Positions 44,152-55,055 of a DNA stretch of 64,000 nt are shown in pieces (position 1 is the first letter of the stretch; the number at the start of each line of letters is the position of its first letter). Where the stretch lies: positions 62,430,501 through 62,494,500 of the forward strand of contig CM070901.1 of NCBI GenBank assembly GCA_036417435.1. Direction: 5' to 3'. The notes under the pieces were generated by a model. That model had not been told where the DNA came from, ran no database searches, and worked only from the letters and a program-made list of their open reading frames with translations. Both the position numbers and the translations under genes were made by a program. This stretch comes from Inia geoffrensis (Eukaryota; Chordata; Mammalia; Artiodactyla; Iniidae).

Positions 44152-45690
44152 AAGACAGTATGGCACTGGCACAAAAACAGAAATACAGATCAATGAAACA
44201 GGATAGAAAGCCCAGAGATAAACCCACGCACATATGGTCACTTTATTTTTGATAAAGGAGGCAAGAATATACAATGGAGAAAAGACAGCCTCTTCAATAA
44301 GTGGTGCTGGCAAAACTGGACCGCTACATGTAAAAGAATGAGATTAGAACACTCCCTAACACCGTACACAAAAATAAACTCAAAATGGATTAAAGACCTA
44401 AGTGTAAGGCCAGACAGTATAAAACTCTTAGAGGAAAACACAGGCAGAACACTCTGACATAAATCACAGCAAGATCCTTTTTAACCCCCCTCCTAGAGAA
44501 ATGAAAGTAAAAACAAAAATAAGCAAATGGGACCTAATGAAACTCAAAAGTTTTGCACAGCAAAGGAAACCATAAACAAGATGGAAGGACAACCCTCATG
44601 GTGGGAGAAAATATTTGCCAACTTAGCCACTGACAAAGGATTAATCTCTAAAATTTACAAGCAGCTCATGCAGTCCAATATCAAAAAAACAAACAACCCA
44701 ACCTAAAAATGGGCAGAAGAGCTAAATAGACATTTCTCCAAAGAAGATATGCAGATTGCCAACAAACACATGAAAGGATGCTCAACATCACTAATCATTA
44801 GAGAAATGCAAATCAAAACTACAATGAGATATCACCTTACACCAGTCAAAATGGCCATCATCAAAAAATCTACAAACAATAAGTGCTGGAGAGGGTGTGG
44901 AGAAAAGGGAACCCTCTTACACTGTTGGTGGGCATGTAAGGTGATACAGCCACTATGGAGAACAGCATGGAAGTTCTTTAAAAAACTACAAATAGAACTA
45001 CCATACAACCCAGCAATCCCACTACTGGGCATATACACTGAGAAAGCCATAATTCAAAAATAGTCATGTTCCACAATGTTCATTGCAGCTCTTTTTACAA
45101 TAACCAGGACATGGAAGCAACCTAAGTGACAGATGAATGGATAAAGAAGATGTGGCACATATATACAATGGAATATTACTCAGCTATAAAAAGAAATGAA
45201 GCTGAGTTATTGTAGTGAGGTTGATGGACCTAGAGTCTGTCACACAGAGTGAAGTAATTCACAAAGAGAAAAGCAAATACTGTTTGCTAACACATATATA
45301 TGGAATCTAAAAAAAAAATGGTTCTGAGGAACCTAGGGGCAGGACAGGAATAAAGGCACAGACGTAGAGAATGTACTTGAGGACATGGAGAGGGGGCAGG
45401 GTAAACTGGGACAAAGTTAGAGAGTAGCATGGACATATATACACTACCAAATGTAAAATAGATAGCTAGTGGGAAGCAGCCACATAGCACAGGGAGATCA
45501 GCTCCCTGCTTTTTGTCCACCTAGATGGGTGGGACAGGGAGGGTGGGAGGAAGACACAAGAGAGAGGAGATATGGGGATATGTGTATATGTATAGCTGAT
45601 TCACTTTGTTATACAGCAGAAACTTAACACACCATTGTAAAGCAATTATACTCCAATAAAGATGTTTAAAAAATAAATATATAAAATACA
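44152..45690 (+). mobile_element. L1, 5'-truncated, plus strand
   Basis: The element starts in ORF2 at GACAGTATGGCACTGGCACAAAAAC and runs to the 3' UTR end near 45668. It abuts the A-rich tail of the host L1, so it may have inserted into that tail. The frame 44749-45063 retains the Cys-rich motif ([18 protein letters not shown]). The site AGGACAACCCTCATGG is uninterrupted. A TSD could not be read because both flanks are A/T rich. Confidence 0.88.
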
Positions 45691-45724
45691 ATAAATAAAA
45701 GTTTACAACTGTCCCTTAAGCATG

Positions 45725-46500
45725 AAAAGATGCTCAATGCTACTTACAGAAGGAGCACTGAAATTAAAAGTATACCTAGATACCATTTTTTCATCATTTT
45801 ATGAATATAAACATCTCACCAATTATAAGAGATGGCAACAATTGACAAGGATGTGAATTGACTGGAACCTTCTTACATTGCTATAGAAATGTAAAATGTT
45901 CCTGTTACTTTGTAAAATATTTTGGCAGTTTCTTAAAATGTTAAACATAAATTTGTCATATGACCTAGTAATTCTACTCACAGGAAACTACCCAAGAGAA
46001 ATAAAAATATATATCTACACAAACACATATATAAATGTTCATAGCAGCATTACTTGTAATAGCCAAAAGGGGGAACAAACAAAAGGTCCATCAGCTGGTG
46101 AATGGGTAAACAAAATGTGATATATCCATGCAATGGAATACTCTTCTAAAATAAAAAGGAACAAAGTACTGATAAATGTTATAACATGGACTAACTTCAA
46201 AAATGCTATGCTAGGTGAAAGAATCTAGGCACAATAAGCCACATATGATTCCATTTATATGAAATTTTCAGAAAAGTCCAATCTATAGAGACAAAAAATA
46301 GATTAATATTTGCCTGAGTCTGGGAGTGGGAGTAGGAAGTGAGTGCACATGGACATGTTATTCCTTTATAGGGTGGTAGAAATGTTTAAAATTAGATTGT
46401 CGAAAGACTTGCACGGCACTGAAAATTTATTTAAAAATCATTGAACTGTGAACATAGAACAAATGAATTTTATGGTATGTAAATTAGACATCAATAAAGC
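45725..46500 (+). mobile_element. Old L1M-type ORF2 end and 3' UTR
   Basis: ATGAAAAGATGCTCAATGC, ATTCTACTCACAGGAAACTACC, GAATGGGTAAACAAAATGTG, GTTATTCCTTTATAGGG and ATTAGACATCAATAAAGC follow the L1 ORF2 end and 3' UTR in order, with heavy divergence. A CHR SINE lies at its right end. Confidence 0.78.
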
Positions 46501-46504
46501 TGTG

Positions 46505-46721
46505 GGGCTTCCCTGGTGGCGCAGTGGTAGAGTCCGCCTGCCGATGCAGGGGACACGGGTTCGTGACCCGATCCGGGAGGATCCCACATGCTGCGGAGCG
46601 GCTGGGCCCGTGAGCCATGGCCGCTGAGCCTGCGCGTCCGGAGCCTGTGCTCCGCAACGGGAGAGGCCACAGCAGTGAGAGGCCCGCGTACCGCAAAAAT
46701 AAAAAAAAATTTTTTAAAAAG
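46505..46721 (+). mobile_element. CHR-type SINE, short form, plus strand
   Basis: It begins GGGCTTCCCTGGTGGCGCAG and ends with the CCGCAAAAATAAAAAAA tail. The TSD TAAAGCTGTGG is at 46495-46505 and 46722-46732. The B-box-like stretch GGTTCGTGACCCG is changed from the usual GTGCCCCG. It inserted at the end of the old L1. Confidence 0.93.
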
Positions 46722-46732
46722 TAAAGCTGTGG

Positions 46733-47584
46733 AAGGAAGGAAGGAAAGAAGGAAGTAGGGGTGAGAGAAGGGAAGAGAAAAGCTCCTGGATCTGACACTA
46801 TGAAAAGTCAAGAATCTAACCACAAGTCACCATGGATCTAATGTCTCTGGTTTGAGAGAAAACAAAGAATTAAACAGAAAGAAAAAAAGTGTGAAATGTG
46901 CAAATCCCAAGGTTTCAGAGAGGAGAAAGGCTTGAGTTTTTCTTGTTTGGATCCCCAGGGGATGGACTTATTTAAAATAAAATATAAAAACAAAGTTACG
47001 TTTGGCTAAATTATAGCAACACAGTAGAATATGCATAATTCAGATTAAACCAGTCCCAGTGTGAGTCAGATAACAAACCATTGGAATGATTATGCTGGCA
47101 AACAAAAGAGATTAATGGTTCAAGAAGCATCCTTTTTATTCATTTTGAAATAGATCACACCCTAACTCCGGGAACTAATGAAATTTTAGAGCTGATTAGT
47201 GCAATCTAACATGTGGAAGTTACCATGTAATCAGAGCTGATTTCCCTTTGTCCTCTTTTGGGGAAAGGTTTTGAGGAAACTGATAAGCCAACTTTGCCTT
47301 GAAATATTACAACTGTAAAAAATGCAGGGAGTCATTTGAAAATCTAAAGGACAGAAAATCTTCTCGAAAGTATAGACTTCACAGAGAATCTGAGAGATTG
47401 TATAACACAATGATTACACTCTGATGCTTATCTCTGAACAACCAAAGAACTCATCCTGTTGGCAAGTTCCCACTGGTTTTATGGGCGGCCAACATAATGA
47501 CAGATTTTCTCCAAGGTCCTGGTTAGGGATGGTGTCACCTGTTCCATTAAAACCAGAACATTTTTTTTGACTTCTCCAATCCAC
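46733..47584. other. Unassigned, repeat-poor DNA
   Basis: After a GGAAGGAA-type tract (46731-46760), about 700 bases show no recognisable repeat, in strong contrast to the flanks. No coding frame is supported. It is a candidate for conserved noncoding sequence on repeat-poverty alone. Confidence 0.4.
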
Positions 47585-47820
47585 CAAATGGCATCAGTAG
47601 TTAAGACCATGGTCTTTAGTGTCCGAGGACTGGGTTCTCATCCAGCTGTACTCTTTACTAACTTCATGACCTCAAGGAAGCTATTAACCTCCCAGTCTCT
47701 TCATCTGAAACAGGGGTATGGAAACAGTAACACCTCCTCATAAGGGCAGTTATCAGGGTTAAATGAGATAATACAGACGTAGACAAGACCCTGGCACTTA
47801 GTAGGAGTTCAATCATGTAG
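47585..47820 (+). mobile_element. MIR, plus strand
   Basis: CATCAGTAGTTAAGACCATGG, GGACTGGGTTCTCATCC, CTCTTCATCTGAAACAGGGG, GTTAAATGAGATAATAC and CTGGCACTTAGTAGGAGTTC are MIR landmarks. Confidence 0.78.
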
Positions 47821-47854
47821 ACTAGGATTTCTTCTAGGAGAAAAACATTAGTAG

Positions 47855-48055
47855 TGGCTATTATTTATTATTCACTCTATGTGACAGGCATCGTGTTAAA
47901 CACACATCATGTCATTTAATCTTCATAAAAATTCGCTGACGTAAGTTCTGATCCCGTTTTCAGATGAGAAAACCAAGGATCAGAGAAGTTAAATGTAGCT
48001 CACAGAATGAGTATAGATATGGGATTCGAGCCCAGGTCCCTCTTTACCAAGTTCT
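47855..48055 (-). mobile_element. MIR, minus strand
   Basis: GGCTATTATTTATTATTCAC, GTCATTTAATCTTCAT, TCAGATGAGAAAACCAAGG and GGATTCGAGCCCAGG are MIR landmarks in reverse order. It is next to a plus-strand MIR in inverted orientation. Confidence 0.78.
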
Positions 48056-48179
48056 AGCATACCTCTTAAAGATGAAATTTAAAATTAAGTCATAGCACCT
48101 CTATGACCATACCTGACCTTCCAGAACCCTAGTATGAGAATTTTTTTTAAATATGGTAATGTAAGATATTTTGTGGAGG

Positions 48180-48770
48180 CCCTTTTATGCCTAAAGCAGC
48201 AGAAGATACAATGACGAACTGACATGGACCTATGACCTTAATTCGGAGTATCTGAGGGGGTTGCAGGAAACAGACATGTAAACATATCATATTTGGATGA
48301 AGCAGAACAGAAGAATGTGTTAAACAGAAGTAAAAGAAAGGGCTGTGGAAGCACAAAGGAGGAAGCAATTAATTCTGATAAAGCGATAAGGGAAGGTATC
48401 TGGGAGAACCTGCAAATGAGCTGTACTTTGAAGGTTGCATGGATTTTTGATTAGTGGAGAAAGTAATGAGCACTCTGGGCCTAAGAAAGGTGAGATGGAT
48501 TGAACGTCCTGCATATTTCGGGATCAAGCAGGTGATCAGAGAAAAAGACTGCCGAATATACAAACGGATATAATGGACAATGAGGCCGGAAAACGGGCAG
48601 CGGGTTAGGGTAGATCACGAGGCCCCTGAATGCCTGTTTAAAGGATTGAACTTTAGTAAGAAGTCAACAGGGAGCCATTGAAAGTTTTATGAAGACAACT
48701 CTAGCAGCTGCCTGGACGATGGGATGGTAAAGCAGACTGATGGAGACTGGAGGCAGGAGGGATGAAGGCA
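48180..48770 (-). mobile_element. L2 fragment, minus strand
   Basis: The minus-strand L2 order is readable: GGAAGGTATCTGGGAGAACC, AGCTGTACTTTGAAGG, GGGAGCCATTGAAAG, CAACTCTAGCAGCTGCC. The whole is about 600 bp and diverged. Confidence 0.65.
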
Positions 48771-49089
48771 AGGGAGAAAGACCCCAAGAAAACAGTCCAC
48801 CTCGTTCTCCCAGGCAGCTCTGTGCTGAACAATCCTCCAAACACAAGCATTTGTGTGCATATGTAAAATAAACATTCTTCTCTTGACGTCCTCAAGGGAA
48901 ATATGCTGGAGATGGCAGTGGAGATTAGGGCCGGCATCACTGTCCCCGCTGTAGGAGCCTATAGGACAATGATTTTCACAATGCTTTGCAGATTGCTGGC
49001 ACTCCACAGAGAAGGGCAAGTGGGGGAGGCTCCGAGAAGCCTACCTTTCAACCAGAGCGGCAGCCTGTAACCAAACCTGAGGACTGGGG
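48771..49089. other. Unassigned noncoding DNA
   Basis: Nothing recognised. The open frames here on the minus strand overlap the L2 and lack a domain. Confidence 0.4.
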
Positions 49090-49190
49090 TGTCTTTTGTT
49101 TACCACTGTGTCTTCAACCTAACACAGTGTCTGGCACATAGGAGGTGCTTAATATTTCCTGAATCAGTGAACAGATGGGTGGAATTACGT
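49090..49190 (+). mobile_element. L2 3' end
   Basis: TTTGTTTACCACTGTGTCTTC and CAGTGTCTGGCACATAGG followed by GGTGCTTAATATTTCC resemble the L2 end. Confidence 0.55.
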
Positions 49191-49624
49191 CTGAGATTTT
49201 ATTTGGAAACAAAAATTCCACAGAAACAAGGAGAAGAAGAAGAGGAGGAAGAAAGAAGGAGAAGGTTTGTAATGTCTCTCCTGAGTGAAAATATTTGCCA
49301 GCTTTCCAGTGACCCCATGATCGTTTTAACAAACCTGTGCAAAAGTCCTTTCTTGTATCTGACCTAAGTATCTTATTCAGTAGCATAAGCCCCTTTTCTT
49401 TCCCCTGCCCTTGGTATGATGAGGGAGAATTCATCACAGTAATGATCTGCTTATTGGAGACAAATTATAAACCTGTTTCTTGTTGTTGTTTTGTCTTTAT
49501 CAAACACTACTCACCAAAGCACGTGTTGTATGTCATGGGCATGACAGTTTTCTCTGGGAGAAGATGATGGGAAGGATGCAGAGTGGGAAGTACCCATGAG
49601 ACCAACCCAATTAAGAAATCAAGG
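49191..49624. other. Unassigned noncoding DNA
   Basis: A GAAGAAGAGGAGGAAG purine tract at 49230-49265 is simple sequence. Otherwise nothing recognised. Confidence 0.4.
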
Positions 49625-50090
49625 CAATAGAGTGTATTGGAAAGAGACCTGCCTGGATATCTGGTACGACCTGTAGCCCAGGTGAACCCTTTTGTTAGCT
49701 GTCTGACCTCGAGTAACTTACTTAACTTTTCTAAACTTCTGTGTCTTCCACTATTAATTAAGAATATTAGGGCTTCCCTGGTGGCGCAGTGGTTGGGGCT
49801 CCGCCTGCCGATGCAGGGGATGTGGGTTCATGCCCCGGTCTGGGAGGATTCCACATGCTGCGGAGCGGCTGGGCCCGTGAGCCATGGCCGCTGAGCCTGC
49901 GCGTCCGGAGCCTGTGCTCTGCAACGGGAGAGGCCCGTGTACCGCCAAAAAAAAAACCCAAAAAAACCCAAACAATTAAATAATACCTACTTTGTAAGAT
50001 TGTTTTGGAGAGTAAAGCAAAATATATCAAATAGCTAACAGTGCCTAGCACACTGAGGTACTTAATAAATGGTACCCATCATTTGAATGG
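49625..50090 (+). mobile_element. MIR, plus strand, split by a SINE
   Basis: The left part has GAAAGAGACCTGCCTGG and TCTGACCTCGAGTAAC; the right part, after the SINE, has ATACCTACTTTGTAAGATTG and GTGCCTAGCACACTGAGG. The SINE lies between. Confidence 0.7.
49770..49970 (+). mobile_element. CHR-type SINE, short form, plus strand
   Basis: It begins GGGCTTCCCTGGTGGCGCAG and ends in CCGCCAAAAAAAA. It lacks about 13 bases (CCACAGCAGTGAG in other copies) just before GGCCCGTGTACC. The flanks AATTAAGAATA and AATTAAATAATA are a plausible but imperfect TSD. It sits in a MIR. Confidence 0.9.
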
Positions 50091-51544
50091 GCAATGGCAC
50101 AGTACATCATAATGATCATATCTCTGCCTATCAAAGTAAACTTAAAAAATTAGTAAAACTTTTCTTGAAAAACAACAAGTGATTTAAAACAAGAATAATT
50201 GCCCTATGCACACACTTACACACACCCACAAAGGTTTATAGACTCAAAATTTTAAAGAAATCATAGCTGTCTTAGAACACTTAAGAATCATTATTTGGCA
50301 GTATCCAAGGATACCTAGAATTTAGGGATTGAAAATGAAAATGGAGATCTTAGAGCAGGGTTAGTTCCTGATTTCAGCCTATGGAGGTACATTACTGTAA
50401 CAGCCTTTGTACCCACACTTGATAGGAGGGCCCAGGAATGTTGAAGTCATGGTTCATTCACTCATTCACTCATTTATTCATTCATTTGTTCAAGTGAGTA
50501 CTTCCCAATGCCAGTCTGATAAACTGAGCTGCCCCTGAAAAGTGAAAGGCCTTCAGAAAGAAGAGGGGCTAACCACCAAGGGAGCTCTTCCAGCTCAAAC
50601 TGGAAAGGAGAAAATGTACTTTAAGAACACTCAAAACCAGCCAACATTCTAGGTAACATTGTTAAACCCTGACAGTACTCTCTTTTGTTCCTGTTCCCTA
50701 TGTGGCAATTCTGCAGCAAACTGAATTAGTGGCCCCATTCTTTACCCCTCCCTGTATCCACTGCCAGTTTTCAGTGCCCTCTCAATCAGACGTAAGGTCA
50801 GCATCAACTTGAAAAGCACTTGCAAGCTAAGATTTCCCTTCTCCCTAGCCAAGAGAAGAACGTGCTCAGACGGGTCCCAGACAAGCCTGCTGGTCCCAGG
50901 AAAATGATGCAAGACATAGCAAAGTTGGCCCCAGCAGATCCACAATGGGAGAAAGCCCAACGAAAATTGACGTGGTCACCCAGCCAAGGGCAGCCTAGGG
51001 CAGCGAATGTGCAGATCAATGAGGATACAAGCTAAATCTGAGGGCAATGAGTAACATACCACGTTTGTGGCAATAGCTAACACATACACACTCCCTTTTA
51101 CTTAAGAAAAATTCTGCCCTACAGAAAACAAAATCTGAAATGCATTCAAATTTAAGTTTAAAACATGTTTGTTAAAGCTTAAAAATTAACCCCACATGAG
51201 GGCTCTTTATTTAATCTGAGAACAAAGACTTTAAAGCAGTGACTTTCTTTTCATGTGTGTGTGCACACGTGTTTGGGAAGGATGCTAGGAAGGGGTATTC
51301 AGCATAAAACCCTCTCCTCAAAGGGAATCTTAAAGAGAATCCCAATGGATAAAAATGATAAAAAGCCAGAAAGTTGCTTGAAGATGTGATATCCTCCCCA
51401 GATCCCTAAAAGCACATTCCCCAAACTCTGGAGCAGTAGCAGGAGAATTGTAAAAGTATAATCCAAAGTGAGAAATTTATTTCATAATTTAATACTGGAA
51501 GAATCATTAGCTCTGGTTGCACTATGCAGAATGAGGCTTAAGAA
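50091..51544. other. Unassigned noncoding DNA
   Basis: A TCATTCA-rich patch at 50455-50495 is simple or L2-like. The stretch 50700-51030 recalls an old LTR or other dispersed repeat, but is not placed. No coding frame is supported. Confidence 0.4.
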
Positions 51545-51553
51545 GGTCTTTAG

Positions 51554-51828
51554 TTACAAAACAGAAATAGAAAACAAACTTATGGTTACCAAGGAGTGGG
51601 GGGAGGCATAAATTCGGAGATTGGGATTGACATATACACACTACTATATATAAAACAGATAACTAATAAGAACCTACTCAATACTCTGTAATGGCCTACA
51701 TGGGAAAAGGATCTAAAAAACAGTGGATATATGTATATGCTTAACTGATTCACTTTGCTGTACACCTGAAACTAACACAACGTGGTAAATCAACTATACT
51801 CCAAAAAAAATTAATTTTAAAAAATGAT
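51554..51828 (+). mobile_element. Older-type L1 3' UTR, plus strand, with TSD
   Basis: The text from CAGAAATAGAAAACAAAC to AACGTGGTAAATCAACTATACTCC is the older artiodactyl L1 3' UTR type. The TSD GGTCTTTAG is at 51545-51553 and 51829-51837. It has no ORF sequence. Confidence 0.82.
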
Positions 51829-51837
51829 GGTCTTTAG

Positions 51838-52170
51838 ATCTGAATCTGCTGGACATACCAGAAGGACACGTAGAGTCAGGGGCTTCCGGCTCTCGGGAGA
51901 CCTTATATAGTCTAAATAGTGATGGGTTATTAGTTAAAAGAGAGCTAGTGAGTTCAAATGTAACTATAAGGAGCAATTTCAGTATTCAATCCAATTTATT
52001 CTATAATTGATTAAGTGAACAAATACAATTTCTTATAAGAAACATGTTTTATAAGATTTTAACAAACTTCATGGATAAAACTTCATGATTGCTTTTCCTC
52101 TAATTCTTCTTCTTTCTCTTCATCTATCCTTCTTTTTCCCCCAAAATTCAGCACTAATGCTCTGGAGGCC
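51838..52170. other. Unassigned noncoding DNA
   Basis: Nothing recognised, apart from a pyrimidine-rich stretch at 52095-52140. Confidence 0.4.
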
Positions 52171-52174
52171 ACTA

Positions 52175-53025
52175 AGTAGAGCAGAGAAAGGTAGGTGTCC
52201 ATGCTGAAGGGACATAAGGAATAGGCTTCAGTGGTCTAGAGTGGGGTGTCAGATCTCAAGTAGGGTGTTCATGCGTGGACTTGGACCAATATGGGGTATG
52301 GAAGCCCAAGCAATGTGAGAAAGTCATTCATGTATGGGGACAGCCTGGCATGAGGTATCAGAGCCCAGGAAGAATGAAGAAAGTGTCCATGCAGAAGGAC
52401 AGTCTGGCATGAAATGACAGAGTCTGAAAATTTTGACAAGGGCACCCATGTCTGGAGGAGGCTGGGCGTAGGTTGACAGGAGGTAGCCTGGTATAAAAAG
52501 TAAGAGTTCAAAAACATTGAGAAAAGTGTCCAGATAAGGGCACGTGGCTTGGGGAATCAGCGGCCAAGCAGGGTGAAGAGGCCATCAACACAGAGGGCAA
52601 GGGAATGGTCTTGGTGGAAGTCCAGAACCCAAGTGGGTAAGGAAGTCAGCCTCAAAGAGAGGCAGGCTGCTATGAGGTGTTAGACACCAAACTGGGTAAG
52701 AATGGTGTCCACATGGCGGGTGTGTAGCCAGCGTGAGGTGTCAGAGCACTGGCAGGTTAAAGACGGCATTGCAGAAGACGGGTGTCTGGTATGGAGTGTC
52801 AGAGCCCAAAAAGAATAAGGAAGGCATCTGTGCCGGGGGGAACCCTGGTGTTGGGAGTCAGCAAAGGCAAGATGAGGTCAGCATCCATGTAGGGTGGTAG
52901 ATTGGCACAAGGTGTCATAGCCCAAAAAGTGTGAGAAGGGTGTCCAAGTGGGGGGAAGTCTGGCACAGTGTTGCAGAATTCAAGTGTGGGGGAGAGGACA
53001 TCTGTATGGTAAAGGGCGTGGCAGC
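52175..53025 (+). repeat. Decayed tandem array, unit about 60-70 bp
   Basis: About twelve diverged units share a word like GTGTCCATGC followed by GGACAGCCTGGCATG and AGGTGTCAGAGCCCA-AAAAG. Starts of the first word are near 52194, 52264, 52322, 52386, 52441, 52527, 52579, 52706, 52826, 52880, 52938 and 52996. The array runs straight into ancient L1 5'-UTR-type sequence, so it is probably the repeated promoter region of an old L1. Confidence 0.65.
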
Positions 53026-53668
53026 AGAGATGAAAAACTGATATAAGGAGGGGAGATGATGAAATAAGTAGGTATATTAAAGATCATGGGAGGCAGGATT
53101 TCATTGTTGAAGAAGAGAGTTACAAGTACTAGAAGGAGAAAAGATACAATGAATTCACTGGTTTTGGATTGGAATTAGAGTTATTCATTTGAACTTGAAA
53201 ATTTTAATATATAGAAATAAAGAAATAAATACAAATGTAAATGTGTGCATGAATGTATATATTAACATACATATAATCCCCTAGTTCTGTCCTCAGAAAA
53301 AGCCTGGGAACAGTGACAACCCAATTGCAATGAACACACTTGGTACCCAGATCTTGACTTCTAAATACTATTCTCAACTAAAAGGGAACCAGGGTCTCCT
53401 TGGAGAAATGGCTGATTCCAGATTTAGGACAGCAAAAGTAAAAGATAAAACTAAAACATATTATTGCACCAGAAAATAAGAAAGCATTCAAAAACAAAGG
53501 AAACATAACAGAAGGATACAGAAGCATGCTTCAAGGAATTCTCACTGGTCAAATTGAGGACAATTTGTGCATAAAAATAAATAATGATAACAATGGGTCA
53601 TAACTGACAATACCATAGACTTCCACGAGCACATACAAGTATAAATAAATAATTAGGCACACTGAAAG
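53026..53668 (+). mobile_element. Ancient L1 5'-UTR-type segment
   Basis: GATCATGGGAGGCAGGATTTC, GAATTCACTGGTTTTGGATTGG, TAGTTCTGTCCTCAGAAAAAGCC, GGTACCCAGATCTTGAC and ATGGCTGATTCCAGATTTAGG match, from memory, the leader of old L1M-type elements. No ORF1 or ORF2 follows. Confidence 0.55.
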
Positions 53669-53677
53669 TTTGATGAG

Positions 53678-54042
53678 GGACTTCCCTGGTGGCACAGTGG
53701 TTGGAAATCCACCTGCCAATGCAGGGGGACACGGGTTTGAGTCCTGGTCCGGAAAGATCCCATATGCCGCGGAGCAACAAAGCCCGTGCACCACAACTGC
53801 TGAGCTTGTGCTCTAGAGCCCACGAGCCACAACTACTGAGTCCAAGTGCCACAATTCCTGAAGCCCGCACACCTAGAGCCCGTGTTCCCCAACAAGAGAA
53901 GCCATTGCAACGAGAAGCCAGCGCACCGCAACGAAAAGTAACCCCCACTTACCGCAAATAGAGAAAGCCCGTGCGCAGCAACAAAGACCCAACGCAGCCA
54001 AAAATAAATAAATAAATAATACATTTATTAAAAAAAAGACAT
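53678..54042 (+). mobile_element. CHR-type SINE, long form, plus strand
   Basis: It begins GGGACTTCCCTGGTGGCACAG and holds the tandem CCACAACTGCTGAG and CACAACTACTGAG words of the long form, ending in AAAATAAATAAATAAATAAT. The TSD TTTGATGAG is at 53669-53677 and 54043-54051. Confidence 0.93.
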
Positions 54043-54051
54043 TTTGATGAG

Positions 54052-54640
54052 AAATGGGATATTTACATAGTTTCATAGTACCTCCCTATAAAATATGTAA
54101 TAAGTAAAAGGGGAGAAAGAAGAACTCCTCAGTAGAGAAGTCTGGCAAACACTACCTTAATCAAATGATCAAAGGAACTCCTTTGTAATAGAAAAAATAA
54201 AAACTATGAGCCACCTGATAATAAGATGCAATCTCAGCATCATCCCCTCAATGATATTATTCCTGCCAAAGATACATAACCTGTATCTAAGCATGAAGAA
54301 TCACCAAAACTAAAATGAGGGTCATGCAACAAAATAACTGTCCTGTTCCTTCAAACATTTAAGAACTTGAATGTCAAGAAAAAGTTAAAGAACTGTTCTA
54401 AACAGAAGACTGAAAAAGTGACGATCAAATGCAAATGTGTGATTCTGACTGGGGTCTTTTGCTGTAAATGGCATTATTGAGCAACTGGGGATCTGAGAGT
54501 TAGATGGTACTATATATAGTAATGTTAATTTCCTCATTTTGATGATGGAATTGAGGTTTTAGAGAATACGCTCATTTGTAGGAAATACTAGAGTATTAGA
54601 AGGTGATGAGGCAACAGATTAACAATTTCCTTTCAAACAG
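54052..54640 (+). mobile_element. Ancient L1 3'-UTR-type segment
   Basis: CAAAATAACTGTCCTGTTCC, AACTGTTCTAAACAGAAGAC, CAAATGCAAATGTGTGATTC, GTAATGTTAATTTCCTCATTTTGATG and GGAAATACTAGAGTATT follow the old L1 3' UTR order. With 53026-53668 it may be one deleted element. Confidence 0.55.
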
Positions 54641-54830
54641 TTCAGGTGGGAAATATTCTTTATTCTTGTTATAGTTGTGTTTCAAAACAGAACTTCATAG
54701 TTAAATATCATGGTGAATCTCCTGTTGCATATCATTAAAAGTTAAAGAGAGGTGTTATAATCATGATCACATGATTAAAACTGAGAGCTCTGCCTCATTG
54801 ACTTTTGGTAAGAGTCCCTTTGGCTTTTTT

Positions 54831-55040
54831 TTTTTTTTTTTTTTTTTTTGCGGTACGCGGGCCTCTCACTGTTGTGGCCTCTCCCGTTGCAGAGCACAGG
54901 CTCCGGACGCGCAGGCTCAGCGGCCACGGCTCACGTGCCCAGCCGCTCTGCGGCACGTGGGATCTTCCCGGACCGGGGCACGAACCCGTGTCCCCTGCAT
55001 CGGCAGGTGGACTCTCAACCACTGCACCACCAGGGAAGCC
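54831..55040 (-). mobile_element. CHR-type SINE, short form, minus strand
   Basis: The T run at 54826-54849 is the tail, and the minus strand begins GGGGCTTCCCTGGTGGTGC. The flanks CCCTTTGGCTTTTT (54816-54829) and CCCTTTAGCCTTTTT (55041-55055) are the TSD with two mismatches. Confidence 0.93.
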
Positions 55041-55055
55041 CCCTTTAGCCTTTTT

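Noticed and set aside
52175..53025. Regular repeats suggesting a CRISPR-like array
   Set aside because: Units are diverged, contiguous and of 60-70 bp without unique spacers, and the DNA is mammalian. It fits an old L1 leader array.
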